A stretch of DNA of 64,000 nt from Cupriavidus pauculus. Its GTDB lineage: Bacteria > Pseudomonadota > Gammaproteobacteria > Burkholderiales > Burkholderiaceae. The stretch spans positions 3,286,001 through 3,350,000 of the forward strand of contig NZ_CP033969.1 in NCBI RefSeq assembly GCF_003854935.1, given 5' to 3'. Shown piece by piece: positions 35,965-44,498 of the stretch. A program made the translations under genes and the position numbers. The notes under the pieces were generated by a model. It made no database searches, was not told where the DNA came from, and saw only the letters and a program-made list of their open reading frames with translations. Each line of letters begins with the position of its first letter. Positions within the stretch are counted from its first letter, which is position 1.

Positions 35965-36795
35965 ATGAAGTCGAGCACTCGCGTCGCAGCACTCCTCATC
36001 GTCATCGTACTAGCCGCCGCAGCATGCGGCGCTTTCATATCGACCACGTTTGCGCCCAGGTGGCAGGCTACCGTTCTTGTCGGCATCGGCCAAATCGGGA
36101 TTGGAAGGGACCGTCGCCTGACTGATCCAGGTGCGTTGGTCCAGCGCGTCAATTTCAAGGGTTTCGCGCAACAGGCGCTGAAAGCGGCCGGGCTACCCCC
36201 GGATTCCAGCGTCGATATGTCGGCTCTCCCGATGAGTACGCTGAAGGCAACGGTAGCGCGTGGGGGCGACCATTTCGTCGAACTCAGCGTAGAAGCTCGA
36301 TCCCGTGACCAAGCAATGAAAGTTGCTGAGGCCGCATTGGGCATCCTGCAAGCAGAACATGCTCAGATTCTTCAGCCGGGAAAAGCGCGGCTTGAAAAGA
36401 GCCTCGCGGACACCAACAAGTCGATTGAATCCTTGACCCGTGAACGCACGCTTATCTTGGAACGGATCCAGAGCAACGGAGACTCGGCAGCCAAGAAGTT
36501 CTCTGAGAACGTGATGCTCTCCGAGGCGATTCGATCCAGCGACACGGAACTGCGCGTACTGCGCGAAATGCAACGCTCCCTGGAAGAACAACTGGACCCG
36601 TCACGCACGTTTAACACACGAGCGGTTGCTCCTATCTACGCACCTGAGCGTCCCATCAAGCCCAAGAAGCTGGTGGGCGCGCTGATCGGACTGTGTTTTG
36701 GCCTCCTCCTCGATTTCGCCCTTCTGATTTCTATCAACACGGGCTTTCGTCGCCAGTTCAATGCGTTCACCGGGCTGGCGCCCGCCGCACGCTAA
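35965..36795 (+). CDS. Wzz-like polysaccharide chain-length regulator
   Basis: 276 residues. N-terminal membrane helix (7-29), a periplasmic domain with a long coiled coil (about 125-215, EKSLADTNKSIESLTRERTL), and a second membrane helix (about 230-256) preceded by the proline-rich APERPIKPKK segment typical of Wzz proteins. Wzz oligomers set O-antigen chain length in the inner membrane. Carried as a single gene between an operator-like dyad and a terminator, opposite to the lysis genes, it fits a lysogenic-conversion gene. Substrate is inferred. Confidence 0.75.
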   Translation: MKSSTRVAALLIVIVLAAAACGAFISTTFAPRWQATVLVGIGQIGIGRDRRLTDPGALVQRVNFKGFAQQALKAAGLPPDSSVDMSALPMSTLKATVARGGDHFVELSVEARSRDQAMKVAEAALGILQAEHAQILQPGKARLEKSLADTNKSIESLTRERTLILERIQSNGDSAAKKFSENVMLSEAIRSSDTELRVLREMQRSLEEQLDPSRTFNTRAVAPIYAPERPIKPKKLVGALIGLCFGLLLDFALLISINTGFRRQFNAFTGLAPAAR

Positions 36796-36863
36796 GTCCT
36801 ACGGAATTTCGGCGTGCCGCCGATAACAAAGGTTTGCTGCTGTGAAAGATCACAGCGTTCACC

Positions 36864-36900
36864 CGGCGAGGTGGCGCCCCGCACGTCTCGCCGTCTTTTT
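36864..36900 (+). terminator. Rho-independent terminator after the Wzz-like gene
   Basis: CGGCGAG (36864-36870) pairs with CTCGCCG (36887-36893), followed by TCTTTTT. It separates the rightward cargo from the leftward late operon ending at 36904. Confidence 0.7.
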
Positions 36901-36903
36901 CCG

Positions 36904-37155
36904 CTACCGAGGCCACGCCTCTACGGTCATGCGATGCCGGGCGGCGCAGTCACCTAGCGCTTTGAGGACATCGCCCATCACCCATTCCTGCCAAGCGTCA
37001 TAGTCGGCCGCCGCCGGCGCGTCCGGGATCCGGCATGGCGCGGCCAATGCACTATCGAGCGGCGGCGGCCTGCTTGGCCGCATCGACGGCGTCGGATAGC
37101 TTGCGCACCCGGAAATCATCAGGGCGGCAATCCACGGGCAGAGGCTTTTTCGCAT
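36904..37155 (-). CDS. Rz1-like spanin lipoprotein
   Basis: 83 residues. A signal peptide with lipobox (LMISGC, Cys17) then a proline-rich segment (MRPSRPPPLDSALAAP), as in Rz1 outer-membrane spanins. Its start lies inside the Rz gene in another frame, the classic overlapping Rz/Rz1 layout. With Rz it fuses inner and outer membranes at lysis. Confidence 0.8.
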   Translation of the reverse strand: MRKSLCPWIAALMISGCASYPTPSMRPSRPPPLDSALAAPCRIPDAPAAADYDAWQEWVMGDVLKALGDCAARHRMTVEAWPR

Positions 37156-37423
37156 TTCGGAATTCCTTCACGGCCTGATCGACCTTGGCGGCCAGCGTGG
37201 CCTGGCTGGCGTTGAACTCGTCGGCCTTGGACCGGATGGTCCGCGTGGCCACACCCAGGTCCTCGATCGCCTTGTTGGCACCAGCGAGGTCGGCCTGAGC
37301 GCCGGCCGCCTTCATCCGGTCAATCTCGGCGTCCTTGCGCCACCCGTTCGTTACCCAGCCGGCGGCAAAGATGGCAGCGACCAAGGCGACGACAGCCACC
37401 ACTCGGTAGATCGGGGCCCTCAC
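37052..37423 (-). CDS. Rz-like inner-membrane spanin
   Basis: 123 residues from the GTG at 37423. One N-terminal membrane helix (VVAVVALVAAIFAAGWV), then a helical periplasmic domain with a central coiled coil and paired cysteines late in the chain (VDCRPDD). Overlaps the holin-like gene by 4 bp and contains the Rz1 start. Confidence 0.8.
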   Translation of the reverse strand: MRAPIYRVVAVVALVAAIFAAGWVTNGWRKDAEIDRMKAAGAQADLAGANKAIEDLGVATRTIRSKADEFNASQATLAAKVDQAVKEFRNAKKPLPVDCRPDDFRVRKLSDAVDAAKQAAAAR

Positions 37424-37587
37424 TTCGTCACCGCCTTCTGCGCAACGTTGCCTGCGATGTAGGCAGCGACGACGCTGCCTACAGTCGCGCCCCACACCGC
37501 GGCATCGATTGTGCCGATCAGCAGCATGCCGTCGGCGGACACGATGACCAGCAACGCAGCCAGGAACTTGCGGCTTCCGTATCTCAT
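37420..37587 (-). CDS. Small holin-like membrane protein
   Basis: 55 residues from MRYGSRKFLAALL. Two hydrophobic segments (FLAALLVIVSADGMLLIG, VWGATVGSVVAAYIAG). Overlaps the endolysin stop (ATGA) and the Rz start. Could be a second holin or an antiholin. Confidence 0.6.
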   Translation of the reverse strand: MRYGSRKFLAALLVIVSADGMLLIGTIDAAVWGATVGSVVAAYIAGNVAQKAVTK

Positions 37588-38090
37588 TGGGACTCCAGGC
37601 ATTTGCGGTTGCGACCCAGTTGGCGAGTCCATACGCCATAACAGCGCTTGTTCCCCGGCGTCGAGCAGTCGTACCCGGCCGAGTACTTGTAGAGCAGCAA
37701 CGCATTGCACGCGCCTACATAGTCGCCCATCAGCAAGTCCCTGCGCATGCTGGACGCCCGCCAATTCCCGATACCAAATTGACCGACGAAGTCCATGTAG
37801 ACGTCGAACTCCGCCTGGTGAAGCTTTACGCCTGGCAGGCTCGCAACAAAGCGCTTCTCGTCAGCCGTCATCAGATTTCTGGCGAGTATCGCCGCCCGCT
37901 CCCGCGTAATCTTGTCGCCCATTCGAACCGGCCGACCATCCTCGTACCGGGTCGATCCATGGCCGATTGTCGGGACGTCTCCCTTCGTTGGTATGACGGC
38001 GTGGTCGGTGAAACCTTCCGAGGCTTGCCATCCGGCGAAGCCCGCCGCCGACATCGTTAGCGCTGCGACCGCAATCCGCTGCTTAAGCAT
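37584..38090 (-). CDS. Phage endolysin (GH24 lysozyme, RrrD-like)
   Basis: 168 residues from MLKQRIAVAAL. A hydrophobic N-terminus (residues 1-20) is consistent with a signal-arrest-release anchor. The catalytic triad pattern lies in SEGF...GDVPTIGHGST (Glu, Asp, Thr), and the C-terminal CYGVWTRQLGRNRKC fits the family. It cleaves peptidoglycan after holin action. Confidence 0.9.
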   Translation of the reverse strand: MLKQRIAVAALTMSAAGFAGWQASEGFTDHAVIPTKGDVPTIGHGSTRYEDGRPVRMGDKITRERAAILARNLMTADEKRFVASLPGVKLHQAEFDVYMDFVGQFGIGNWRASSMRRDLLMGDYVGACNALLLYKYSAGYDCSTPGNKRCYGVWTRQLGRNRKCLESQ

Positions 38091-38289
38091 CGGGCGCCTC
38101 CGCATCCGGCCCACGTCGCAGCCAGGGGCGGACGGCCTTCCAGATGAAATTCCCGATCAGCAGTAGTACATAAAAGGCCGTCAGCCAACTGGCCCAGTCC
38201 TGCACGCTATAACCCATGAAGGTCATCACGGTCACAGGCGCCGCCGGTGCAAGCTTCACTGCTTCGTTTGCCATGTCGGCCTCGATCAT
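38083..38289 (-). CDS. Phage holin
   Basis: 68 residues. One strong transmembrane helix (WASWLTAFYVLLLIGNFIW) and a basic C-terminal tail (RPWLRRGPD). ATG at 38289 has GGGGAA upstream; an in-frame ATG at 38274 with GAGG is an alternative, a possible dual start. Overlaps the endolysin start. Confidence 0.7.
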   Translation of the reverse strand: MIEADMANEAVKLAPAAPVTVMTFMGYSVQDWASWLTAFYVLLLIGNFIWKAVRPWLRRGPDAEAPDA

Positions 38290-38305
38290 TAATTTCCCCG
38301 GAGAT

Positions 38306-38331
38306 AATGAAAAAGCCCGCCGAAGCGGGCT
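38306..38331 (-). terminator. Terminator between tail-fibre and lysis genes
   Basis: AGCCCGC / GCGGGCT stem with loop CGAA, followed on the minus strand by TTTTTCATT. The 16-base core is identical to the hairpin at 60024-60039. Late transcripts would need readthrough or antitermination to reach the lysis genes. Confidence 0.75.
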
Positions 38332-38408
38332 CTAGAAACTGGTGTGGTCTGAAGTGCGGTGACCAGTCCGCACCGATATCGATGACCGCGGTGCCTGCCG
38401 CGCGCGTT

Positions 38409-38615
38409 CTAGTTGGGGACAAAAACATAGCCCGGGAGGCTGCTCTCCCACACCAGTTCCCCGGGCTCCCATCCGTCTCCGGTCCAGCGCCATTTGCCAG
38501 CCTCCAGGAACTCGCCGTCTGCCAGTGGGATGGCGCTCTCGTCCGGCGAAGGGGTCGGATCTTCAGCGATGCGAACAAGAAAGCGCTCGGCGGTCTTGAT
38601 GAATGCAGTGGTCAT
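38409..38615 (-). CDS. Hypothetical protein, possible tail-fibre accessory protein
   Basis: 68 residues just downstream of the tail-fibre gene, where fibre-assembly genes usually lie. It contains GKWRWTGDGWEPGELVW, an aromatic beta segment. No family recognised. Confidence 0.5.
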   Translation of the reverse strand: MTTAFIKTAERFLVRIAEDPTPSPDESAIPLADGEFLEAGKWRWTGDGWEPGELVWESSLPGYVFVPN

Positions 38616-38628
38616 GGTCTAACTCTCC

Positions 38629-40020
38629 TTAGAACTTGTAGCCGACGACGTTGAGGCCCAACGTGCCTCCGACTGCGTCGTTCTTGTAAAGGACCGACTG
38701 CGGCGTGACCAGCCGCACATCGTTCCATGCTCCTCCCAGAATCTGAGTGGCGACTGGGCTGAGGGCGCGACGCAGGCCGACCTCGTTCGTGGGATCCGTC
38801 GCGATCACGTACACCCCATTGCTCGCACCGTTTGTTGACATCCCAAAAGTGAAGCTGACATACCGAGCGTTTGGCGGCACGGTGGACGAAATGCTCACCG
38901 CCGTGTAAGTGGTTGCAGCCCCCGACGCCAGCACACTCACCACGCCGGTTTCCACGGAGCGATCAAGCTGAGCGCCGACCGCAAACTGACCGCTCCCGTT
39001 CGTTCGGCGCACCGAGACTAACGCCGATGCAGAGTACCCGGCAGGCATATTGCCGCCGCCATACACCTCAGGTGCGGCCGCGGACGTTGCGTTGACGCCA
39101 AGGAGGGCGCGCGCTCCCGTCGCCGGGTTATAGATCGCGTACACCGCGACCCACCCGTTGGCGGGCGCGGCACCGGCATCCATACCACCTGCGCCGGTGG
39201 CGCCGAGGTTGATTACCTGACTGAAGTTGGCAAGCTTGTAAGTGTTGCCACCCAGGGCGCTTTCCACCACGATCTCATCGGCCGACAGGGTCGCGGTCGC
39301 CGACGCCGTCGTGACGGACATGACAAGGTTCCGGACCATCCCGACCACTGCCGGCGCCTGCTTGACCTGCGTCAGGAGCGGCGCCGACAAGAACGGAGCG
39401 GCGCTGTAGGCGACGATGTTGCCCGCCGTGATGGTCGTTTGCCCATTTGCTACCGTCACCACCCAGAGGCCGGAGCAGCCAGCATCAGGCGCCGGCGTGG
39501 TCTGCGAGCCCGTAGTCGCAGCAACCCCCGCTTTCGCGTTAATGCTGATTACGCCTTTGCGCGCGGTAGCCTGTTGTGCCCCGGAATTGTTGGGCCCCGA
39601 CCATGCCTGCTGTGGGTTGCTGGCGTTGTAGTACGGCAGCGTCACCAGACCGGTGTCAGAGTCTTGGTAAGCGGCCTGCACTAGATAATTGATGCTCTGC
39701 CCCGCTGTCGCCGGCGGCGTGCAGGTCAGGAGGACATCGTCCAACGAGATGCCCTGCTTCAGGATGTTGTGGGTCGTGTCGGCGGCCAGAGACGAGTAGT
39801 CGGTCGCATCGAGCGCCGCGAGGCTGTACATCTCGCCCGGACCCACTTTCACCTGGAGGGACGCCGGGGACGTCGGGGCACATGCCAAGCCGTTTGCGAC
39901 AGTGCCCGTTCCGAGCATGGCCGCGGCCAACTTTGCGATTGCGATCATCGCAAAGCGGTTACTGTTGAGCAGGTCGGTTTCGAGGGGAATCTGACCCGGA
40001 TATACAATCTGGCGGTCCAT
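38629..40020 (-). CDS. Phage tail fibre protein
   Basis: 463 residues. The N-terminus (MDRQIVYPGQIPLETDLL) is the attachment segment typical of fibres in baseplate-linked gene sets. A long Ala/Thr/Ser-rich beta region follows, with a C-terminal domain (YVSFTFGMSTNGASNGVY) that may bind the receptor. Last structural gene of the late operon. Confidence 0.75.
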   Translation of the reverse strand: MDRQIVYPGQIPLETDLLNSNRFAMIAIAKLAAAMLGTGTVANGLACAPTSPASLQVKVGPGEMYSLAALDATDYSSLAADTTHNILKQGISLDDVLLTCTPPATAGQSINYLVQAAYQDSDTGLVTLPYYNASNPQQAWSGPNNSGAQQATARKGVISINAKAGVAATTGSQTTPAPDAGCSGLWVVTVANGQTTITAGNIVAYSAAPFLSAPLLTQVKQAPAVVGMVRNLVMSVTTASATATLSADEIVVESALGGNTYKLANFSQVINLGATGAGGMDAGAAPANGWVAVYAIYNPATGARALLGVNATSAAAPEVYGGGNMPAGYSASALVSVRRTNGSGQFAVGAQLDRSVETGVVSVLASGAATTYTAVSISSTVPPNARYVSFTFGMSTNGASNGVYVIATDPTNEVGLRRALSPVATQILGGAWNDVRLVTPQSVLYKNDAVGGTLGLNVVGYKF

Positions 40021-40126
40021 TCAGGCTCCGGAAGGAATGAATCCCGCAGACGCGGGATTCGTTGAGCTAACATGACAATGCAGAAGTGATCTGCACATAC
40101 CTGGCATTCGACTAAGGGAGGGGACT

Positions 40127-40522
40127 GTGACCGAGTTCATCAAAATTGGGGACGGAGTCGAGGTTGTAGGGCTGAATATCTCGAACAACAAGACTTTTGG
40201 CGATGCCACACTTCTGTCCGTCGGGACGGGCGCCAAGATCACGAATGCAAACATCTCCGAGAACAGTCAAGTCACTGAGTTGACGGTTCTTTTCGAGAAA
40301 CTAGTGATGACTAGAGGGTTGCCCCGAACCACGGACCCGGAAGACTTGCGTTCATGCCTCGAGGAGCTCAGAAAATCCACCGCCTCTGACGAAGCCTCAC
40401 GAATTGACGTGGTCAAGCAAAGCAGGCTTTGGCCCCATATAGAAGGGCTGGAGAAAGGTCTGTCGATCGCCGCGTCGCTTGCCGCGATAGCCGCGCCCGG
40501 ATTAGCGAATCTTCTCAGCTAG
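40127..40522 (+). CDS. Rightward cargo gene inside the late operon, unknown
   Basis: 131 residues, opposite to all neighbouring structural genes. N-terminal half has beta-helix-like repeats (IGDGVEVVGLNISNN, GTGAKITNANISEN); the C-terminus is a hydrophobic helix (GLSIAASLAAIAAPGLANLL). AAGGGAGGGG precedes the start. It reads into the 3' end of the next leftward gene by 8 bp. Placement fits a moron gene expressed in the lysogen. Function unknown. Confidence 0.6.
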   Translation: MTEFIKIGDGVEVVGLNISNNKTFGDATLLSVGTGAKITNANISENSQVTELTVLFEKLVMTRGLPRTTDPEDLRSCLEELRKSTASDEASRIDVVKQSRLWPHIEGLEKGLSIAASLAAIAAPGLANLLS

Positions 40523-41183
40523 AAATCCGCGCCCACACGATGGTGGCCACCGGCTTCACGCTGTCGATGGCGGCGTAGATGTCCGCATCGGTCACCGATC
40601 CCTGGATCATGCTCAACGAGGCATACGACGCCCGGGACGGCTGGCTATATCCGCCTGTCGAGACCCCGTAGCCTGCGATCAGCGGGATTCCTGACCCGGT
40701 CGGGCGGAACGCCGTCACGAACGCCTGAAAAGGCATCAGCATCGAGCCATAAGCACCCGCCACCCCATAGCCAATCAAGGGTCCACCGTACGAACCGGTG
40801 TCCGCGGGCCTGGTCGGCTCCACGACTATCGGAGTGCGGCCGGTCAGGTCCTGCAGGATCCTGATCAGCCCAGCGCGCGTCGCCCTCTCCCGGAAGATGT
40901 TGATCAGAATCCGGGCTCGGAACGACTCGTCGGACTGATTCGCGGCCCGCAGCAATGCGTTGCCGAAGAAGTCGGCAGCAATCATGTCGAGCCACCCGTC
41001 GGTGGCCGTCTTGATGCGGGTCTGCAGACGGGTGTAACTGATCAGGCTGTAGATGAACGCACCTACGTACGCCAGGCCGTTCAGAATCCCGGTGATATCT
41101 GGCGAATCCTCTTCGTCGCCAAACCACGGCGGAAGAAATCCACGAAGCCGGTTGTAGACGTCCTGCTGATCACCTGTAGCCAT
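40515..41183 (-). CDS. Baseplate/tail protein (P2 gpI-like position)
   Basis: 222 residues directly downstream of the baseplate J-like gene. An N-terminal helical part (YNRLRGFLPPWFGDEE, SYTRLQTRIKTATDGWLDMIAADFFG) is followed by a glycine-rich region. It links baseplate to fibre by position; sequence similarity to gpI is not obvious. Confidence 0.65.
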   Translation of the reverse strand: MATGDQQDVYNRLRGFLPPWFGDEEDSPDITGILNGLAYVGAFIYSLISYTRLQTRIKTATDGWLDMIAADFFGNALLRAANQSDESFRARILINIFRERATRAGLIRILQDLTGRTPIVVEPTRPADTGSYGGPLIGYGVAGAYGSMLMPFQAFVTAFRPTGSGIPLIAGYGVSTGGYSQPSRASYASLSMIQGSVTDADIYAAIDSVKPVATIVWARISS

Positions 41184-42323
41184 TTAGAGCACCGTAACGG
41201 ACGTCCATTTGATCACCTGCTTGGCGTTTGCCGTCAGGTCCGATGCGCCCCCGTTGAGCGTCACCGCCGTGACGTTCGTCACCCCCGGAGACGCATCGTA
41301 GGCCACCTGTGCCAGCCGGCTGTATGGCAGTGTCATGACCTGCGTTGTTGGATCCCGGACCAAGGAATTGATATAGGACTTGAGAGCGTCCGAAACGACC
41401 GCTCTAGTTGCGGCCGGGTCATAACCGGCGGCAACCGTCACGGTCATCGAAACTGACGCCCCAACCAGTACCGGTGCAAAGACTCCGAAGCTACTGCATA
41501 GCGGACGAACTGCATCAATTGCGTTGGCGACCGTCGAAAGGAATGTGCCGGTCGGGGCGCCGGTCCCGTCATCGACCACAGCATAGAAGTAGCCCATTTG
41601 TACCGCGCCGGCGTAGGTCTGGTTCTCCACCAGCGAGACCGTGACGCCTTGCTGGAGCGACGTGACGGCATACCGCACGGCGTCTTTCGTTGCCTTGGAC
41701 AGGCTCCGCACATATGCAACAAAACGCGTCCGCAGCGCAGGATCAGATTCGGCGTCGGCGCCGTTGGAAAAGTCCGCCGCGTTGGTGACTGTGTCGATTC
41801 CAGCAATAGCGCCCGAGATGACGGACACTGCCCCCGCAATGGCATTCCCCGCCGACCCCGCAGACACGGCGACGACCGGCACGGTCACACTGGCAACCCC
41901 AGCCGCCGCCACATACCCGCCGAGGGTAGCGTTGTACGCTGGGCTCGACGCGTCAGCCACAACGGAGTACTGCTGACTTCCGTCCCCGGTTTGCACAGTG
42001 GCGCCCACCGGCACCACTGCCTGTTGTGCCGGCGTGAATCGGCTGAACGTGACCTGCCCCGTTGCAAACGTGGCGGGAAGTCGCGTCACACCGAAATCGC
42101 CGACCCACGAGTCGAGATCAGAACCGCTCGACGTCGCGGCGCGCGTGATGGCTAGTACCTGAAGAATCAGGCTCTGAAGCCAGACAGTGCCAGATGCGCT
42201 TGTCTCGACGATGGCTCGAAAGACAGATCCGACCGTCAGGTCAACAAGGACCCTGGCATAGCCCTGGACAGCGGTGACCTGCTCGCGCACGAGCGTCGTG
42301 AAGTCTTTTGTGGAAATGGCCAT
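41184..42323 (-). CDS. Baseplate J-like protein
   Basis: 379 residues. Baseplate_J features: RVLVDLTVGSVFRAIVE near the start, GSDLDSWVGDFGVTRLPA, and the hallmark ADAESDPALRTRFVAYVRSL. Forms the wedge of the contractile-tail baseplate. Its stop adjoins the next gene's start. Confidence 0.9.
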   Translation of the reverse strand: MAISTKDFTTLVREQVTAVQGYARVLVDLTVGSVFRAIVETSASGTVWLQSLILQVLAITRAATSSGSDLDSWVGDFGVTRLPATFATGQVTFSRFTPAQQAVVPVGATVQTGDGSQQYSVVADASSPAYNATLGGYVAAAGVASVTVPVVAVSAGSAGNAIAGAVSVISGAIAGIDTVTNAADFSNGADAESDPALRTRFVAYVRSLSKATKDAVRYAVTSLQQGVTVSLVENQTYAGAVQMGYFYAVVDDGTGAPTGTFLSTVANAIDAVRPLCSSFGVFAPVLVGASVSMTVTVAAGYDPAATRAVVSDALKSYINSLVRDPTTQVMTLPYSRLAQVAYDASPGVTNVTAVTLNGGASDLTANAKQVIKWTSVTVL

Positions 42324-42324
42324 G

Positions 42325-42705
42325 TCAGCGGTTCACCTCGAAACTTAGCGTCACCGGGTTAAGGGTGTTTGCGTCCGTGTACTTGATCGTGATCGAGAAC
42401 CCGGAGTTGATCTGGACCAGTTCCACCTTCGGCTCCGGCAGCCTGGCCACCGACTCTTCCAGCAAGACTTGCGTCCGAACCAAAGCACGCAGGGCCGCCA
42501 GGTCAGCGTTCTCGCCGATCTTTCGCGGCAGGCCAGCTCCATACGATGGATGTGCGATGTAGTCACCCGGATTCGTGCACAGCCGGCGAACGATGCGCTG
42601 CTGAGTTCGCACTTCGCCGCTGGACAGGCCGATGTCGCCTGTCGGCGACGCGCCAATGTCGCCGCCGAACCAATGATCGGCGTCGCTGAGGAGTTGCTGC
42701 GTCAT
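42325..42705 (-). CDS. Baseplate wedge protein (gp25/GPW family)
   Basis: 126 residues. IVRRLCTNPGDYIAHPSYGAGL and IGENADLAALRALVRTQVLLEESV match GPW/gp25, which starts sheath assembly at the baseplate. Overlaps the spike gene upstream (ATGA). Confidence 0.88.
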   Translation of the reverse strand: MTQQLLSDADHWFGGDIGASPTGDIGLSSGEVRTQQRIVRRLCTNPGDYIAHPSYGAGLPRKIGENADLAALRALVRTQVLLEESVARLPEPKVELVQINSGFSITIKYTDANTLNPVTLSFEVNR

Positions 42706-43373
42706 TGGGGTACTCCGCCGAGTCCTGAACCACCAGAGTTGAGGTGTCGGTGCGAACTGCCGACGTCATGACCGTTGTTCGTGAACGTGCCTTCCGTTTC
42801 GAAATCGCCGTTGATGGTCATGGACTTTCCGCCACCGTTGTCGCCCGAAACGGCCATGCCGCCCATTCCGGTGATGGTGTCTTCCACCAGAAGCGTGTCG
42901 TCCATCTGCACCGGTCCAGTGAAGTGATGAAGGGCCGCGGTGTACTTAGCTGTTGTCGACGCCACAACCTCCACTGAGCCATCGTTCTTGAACTTCAGAC
43001 ACGACCCTGACTCGTGCACGACCCAGAACTCGCCAGACGGCGCGCCCGGCGGCCGGTCAGCGTCGCTATACAGCCGTCCACCGACGTAACCGTTCTCGAT
43101 GTCTCCGTCGAAGAACTTGACTTCCACTTGATCGCCCGGGCTCGGCGGTGCGTCCAGCCCCCAGCCATTGCCGACCCAGGGCGACGTCACTGGGAGCCAA
43201 CCGGAGAGATACTGCCCGCTGGAATCATCCGGATTCGAACGATCCAGAAACTCCACCTTTGCCGCCGCCTGGTCAGGGTCATAGCTGCGAACGATGCCCG
43301 CACGGGTCTCGGCCTTCTCGCCGGCGGCAAGCCGGGCCGAGAGCGCCATCTGGTTGCGGAAGTGCTGCATCAT
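42702..43373 (-). CDS. Baseplate assembly protein V (spike)
   Basis: 223 residues. An OB-fold N-terminal region (RAGIVRSYDPDQAAAKVEF, SPGDQVEVKFFDGDIENG) is followed by a beta-helical needle ending in a His-rich tip (DVGSSHRHLNSGG). Punctures the outer membrane on tail contraction. Confidence 0.85.
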   Translation of the reverse strand: MMQHFRNQMALSARLAAGEKAETRAGIVRSYDPDQAAAKVEFLDRSNPDDSSGQYLSGWLPVTSPWVGNGWGLDAPPSPGDQVEVKFFDGDIENGYVGGRLYSDADRPPGAPSGEFWVVHESGSCLKFKNDGSVEVVASTTAKYTAALHHFTGPVQMDDTLLVEDTITGMGGMAVSGDNGGGKSMTINGDFETEGTFTNNGHDVGSSHRHLNSGGSGLGGVPQ

Positions 43374-44491
43374 GGCGAAGGCTCCGATTCCGGGCTATGG
43401 TTCTTGGCCTGAACAGTCATGGTGTAACCATCCGTCATGCTCATCCGTTTCGAAACCGACACCGGGAAGTAGGTCTGATCGAACTTGGTGCCAGTACCTT
43501 CGACCTCGACAATTGCGGTGGCAGTCAGTAGGTCATCGGCCGGCAACCTCGCATAGAACTTCATCTCGTGCGACGAGATCTCGCGGTGCAACTCCATAGC
43601 CTTCTTGGTCGCCTGGTCCATCGTCAGCCCTGGAAAGCGGAAGCTGTAGATCTGCGAGTTGCCGAAGGGCGTGGCTTTGCCCGCCTGGATCGTCTTGCCC
43701 TTACTCGGATACGAAGCCGTAAAGCCGCCCTTCTGCTTGGTGTTCCATGACCTCACCACCACCACTACGCCTTTGGCGACTGTCAGGCTGCGCGAGAACT
43801 GCATGTCCTCAACGTTGGCTTGGCGAGCGGCCCGCTCAAGGGTTGGCTGTTCCCACCGGATGACGTAAGGCTCCCCGTTGTCCGTCGGCCGAGGGTGGAA
43901 ATACAGCGTCTTGCCCCGCACGTAGCAGAGGAACCCCTCGTTACTGGCCAAGTAAGTCAGCAGATCCCACTCGCTGCGCTCCTCGCTCATGCGAGCGTGG
44001 TCGCGCATGTAATAGGTGCCGACCAGCTCCGTCGTCTTCGTGACCGACGCACTCATCCCGTGCGCGGCCGCCAGCTTCTCAGCGATCTGAGACGAAGTCA
44101 TGTTCTGGTACTGCAGCGACGTTTTGGTGTCGATGAATGCCGCAGTGAGATCACGGCCGGCCAGGATGAATTGCCGCGCCGCCGGGTCATAATCGATGTC
44201 GTCGATTCGGCCGTAGATCTGGCTGACCAGGTCGGATTCCGTGAAGCTCGCCGGATCCGCCGGATACCCACCGAAGATCTCTACGAATCCTTCGTCGATG
44301 CTGGATAGCCAATCGCCATTGCGATCAGCCGGCAGCAGATCTTCGTCGAAGGTCACCCGGAAGGTATCGGCGTGGTAGTAGGTATTCTGGTCAACCGCCC
44401 AATCGACCCATCCAACTACCTGCTCGTCGTTGATGCGCACGATCCCGCGCGGTGCGCGGACGGCCGCCACCGCGGGAATACTGTTCAGCAT
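43370..44491 (-). CDS. Baseplate hub protein (P2 gpD/gp27-like)
   Basis: 373 residues. The hub fold is suggested by IVRINDEQVVGWVDWAV, GRDLTAAFIDTK, SEWDLLTYLASNEGF and the C-terminal MSMTDGYTMTVQAKNHSP. It connects tube to spike, and the gene overlaps the spike gene. Confidence 0.8.
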   Translation of the reverse strand: MLNSIPAVAAVRAPRGIVRINDEQVVGWVDWAVDQNTYYHADTFRVTFDEDLLPADRNGDWLSSIDEGFVEIFGGYPADPASFTESDLVSQIYGRIDDIDYDPAARQFILAGRDLTAAFIDTKTSLQYQNMTSSQIAEKLAAAHGMSASVTKTTELVGTYYMRDHARMSEERSEWDLLTYLASNEGFLCYVRGKTLYFHPRPTDNGEPYVIRWEQPTLERAARQANVEDMQFSRSLTVAKGVVVVVRSWNTKQKGGFTASYPSKGKTIQAGKATPFGNSQIYSFRFPGLTMDQATKKAMELHREISSHEMKFYARLPADDLLTATAIVEVEGTGTKFDQTYFPVSVSKRMSMTDGYTMTVQAKNHSPESEPSP

Positions 44492-44498
44492 GAGATTC

